Shown in pieces: positions 41,620 through 43,455 of a stretch of 43,455 nucleotides of DNA (positions are counted from its first letter, which is position 1; the number at the start of each line of letters is the position of its first letter). The stretch covers positions 1 through 43,455 of the forward strand of contig DHWA01000041.1 in the NCBI GenBank assembly GCA_002412935.1, in the 5' to 3' direction. Below the pieces are notes generated by a model. The model was not told where the DNA came from. It was given only the letters and a program-made list of their open reading frames with translations, and ran no database searches. Both the position numbers and the translations under genes were made by a program. The stretch is from Patescibacteria group bacterium UBA5194 (GTDB lineage Bacteria > Patescibacteriota > Gracilibacteria > BD1-5 > UBA6164).

Positions 41620-43407
41620 TTACCAAACAATTTCTCAATATCTTGTTTCGAGTAATTTATCTTGATAATGTATTATTTCTCATTTTTTACATAATACAAA
41701 ATAATAAAATGCTTGTTTTATGGCATTGATACTTGCAATATCAGCATTATTATTTTCTGAAATCACACTAAAAAGCATAGTACTTTTTTTGTCTTTAAAT
41801 ACCAATTTTGTATTTACTTTTGAATCTGAATTATTTGTTTTAGCATTGGATGAATAAGATAATAATTCGAGGTCTTTTATATAAGGATACTTTTTTTCAA
41901 GTTTTTTTGATAATAATTTAACAATACTATGAAATATTCAATTGATTTTTTCATCATCAATTAGACATTCGAGTTTATGATTTTCATTTTCTATATTTAT
42001 TTCTAGAGTAGTTCAAATATGTCTTCAATTTTCATCAATTTGCATTGTTGATTTGATTTCTTTTATTCAAAAATCATTATTAATAATTTTTTGTAAGTTT
42101 CAATCTAAGTTGTTTTTTATCTTATATATTTCAAGTAAAAAAGTTGCTATAGAATCTGTATAATTTATAGAATTATGTTTTTTTAGTATTTCAAGTGATT
42201 GAGAAAATAAGTGTTTTTTATCTTCTAAAGTTGATTTATTCAAATCAAAAGCTTGTTCTAAATAATAAAGCACATTTATTTTTCAGGCTTGTTTAGTTAA
42301 TCAAGGATAGTTTTGTATATCTAAGTCTTGAATTAATTTTTCTGAAACGATAGAATAAGAAGTAGAATCTTTTCACAAAGCTCATACATGCATTCATGCT
42401 CAATGATAATAATTTTCAGGATTTAAAATATTGTCGATTTTTCAAGGGAATTTTCAGTTTAACAAAAAGCTAATTTGAGAATATGTTGATAATAGATTTT
42501 TCCATAATAAATCTTTATATTTGTTTCATTTAAATACATCTATGTTATATTCTTCATATAACTTTGTAAAAAGTAGTGCTAATGGAGTATTTCATATTCT
42601 TTCTCAACAATATGAAAAATTTCATTGGATATGACTTATTCTTCATGTTGCTAAGGATTTTATTATACTTTCTATTGTGTAGTATTTATCTTCATGTAAA
42701 TGAAGTCATAATTTATTTTTTAATTTGTTTGTTATATTTGGATTTCTAAATTTATTTGTAATTTCTAGAATAATCTCTCTTATTATATTTGGAGGGGTTT
42801 TACCAAGTGTATCACATAGAACTAATTTATCTCATCATCATTCTAAACAGATTTCCATACATTTTTTTACATATTTTTTATCTTCTATATATCAATCAAA
42901 AAAATGTTCTAAATCGATAATTACATATTTATTTTGATTTTTTAGGTATTCTATACTTTCTTTTATAAGTTTTAGATTTTCTTCTAAATCAATTTTAAGG
43001 ACATTTGTTACTTGTGATATAGAACATTTCACAAAAATAGTAACTATATTGGCTTTAGATTCAATTATAGGTAGAAAATGATCGTCTAGATTTTTAGAGA
43101 CAATTTTAGATGATCAAAAAACAGCTATATTTAAATTATTTTTTATTATATAATCATATTTTTCTTGTTCATATCAAGTGGCTCAAGCATAACCTCACTC
43201 AATTATTCAATTTATTGATTTTATGTATTTTGATAACAGGAAAATAACTTTTTTTTGATTATCAATAGATGCTGAAAAAAAAGCATTTTGAGCTCAATCT
43301 CTAGTATCAGTAAAATACCATTCCATATTTTTTATAGACTTTTCTAATTCTATAATCTCTTTTTTATTGAGTTTTAAGGGGTTGTAGAAAATATTTTTGT
43401 TTATCAT
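41620..43407 (-). CDS. Citramalate synthase / isopropylmalate synthase family protein
   Basis: The product has 595 residues. DTRDGAQNAFFS matches the metal-binding TLRDGxQ motif, and IIEGGYAG, AVFGSSK, VTIFVK, DLEHFFDGYIEDK, LVLCDTLGKT, WLHLHED (usual HCHND) and GNFSYCGERIGNTPLA follow the CimA-type (pyruvate plus acetyl-CoA) subfamily closely. The C-terminal 150 residues match the LeuA dimerisation/regulatory domain. The gene is probably the first of a pair with pheT. Several residues differ from the consensus, so the substrate is uncertain. No other isoleucine or leucine biosynthesis gene is in the window. Confidence 0.83.
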
Positions 43408-43455
43408 TTTTAGTTTGATTAATTTGGTTAAACTATAGTATTTTAAATATTTTTT

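Noticed and set aside
1..43455. TGA read as Trp (mycoplasma-type code 4)
   Set aside because: TGA sits at conserved glycines of P-loops and the HIGN motif, and TGG is used at Trp sites.

Overview
The window reads sensibly only if TGA is translated as glycine (genetic code 25). Under the standard code nearly every gene breaks into fragments. With TGA as Gly about 33 complete, recognisable proteins appear, and TGA sits on invariant glycines: the Walker A glycine of RuvB, the HIGN glycine of TrpS, the GGSSSGS loop of GatA and the P-loop of the type IV coupling protein. TGG still falls at tryptophan positions, so this is not the mycoplasma TGA=Trp code. With the very AT-rich composition and a gene set rich in pilin-like and type IV secretion (T4SS) genes, this points to Candidatus Absconditabacteria (SR1) or Gracilibacteria (BD1-5) in the Patescibacteria/CPR. 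No tRNA, rRNA, CRISPR array or transposase gene was seen.

Layout: 1-2.2 kb, 3'-complete RNase J and a small pilin-like membrane protein (+). 2.3-6.4 kb, TypA/BipA, a small membrane protein, UMP kinase and a lipoprotein (-). 6.7-9.8 kb, RuvB, a uridine-kinase/CYTH fusion and a Fem-type aminoacyltransferase (+). 9.9-12.4 kb, a large exported protein with a catalytically dead Deg/trypsin-like domain (-). 12.5-20.6 kb, a T4SS-like locus: a VirD4/TraD-type ATPase followed by three pilin-like membrane proteins on +, facing three single-module pilin-like proteins, a helical-repeat protein and KhpB/Jag on -. 20.7-24.6 kb, IF-2 and a cNMP-binding protein (+), then Era (-). 24.6-29.3 kb, a divergent type IV pilus / pseudopilin cluster that includes a prepilin carrying a fibrinogen-like domain. 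29.4-31.5 kb, ribosomal protein bL19 and GatA (+). 31.5-39.0 kb, a minus-strand run of a toxin-antitoxin pair, UvrD/AddA-like helicase-nuclease, winged-helix regulator, TrpS, Gmk, TrmD and a zinc-ribbon membrane protein. 39.1-43.4 kb, PheT and citramalate synthase (-).

A second theme is a family of short palindromic repeats (GTCATTCC...GGAATGAC type). They lie between genes and also, in frame, inside coding sequences: twice in pheT (encoding the peptide CHSREGGNL), three times in the helicase-nuclease gene. A different palindrome lies in the cleaved leader of a prepilin. Reading TGA as Gly lets some of these insertions stay open.

The cell-surface genes (T4SS-like locus, pilins, lipoprotein, dead protease, Fem transferase) suggest an organism that invests in contact with a host or prey cell. 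The rest is core translation, repair and nucleotide metabolism.
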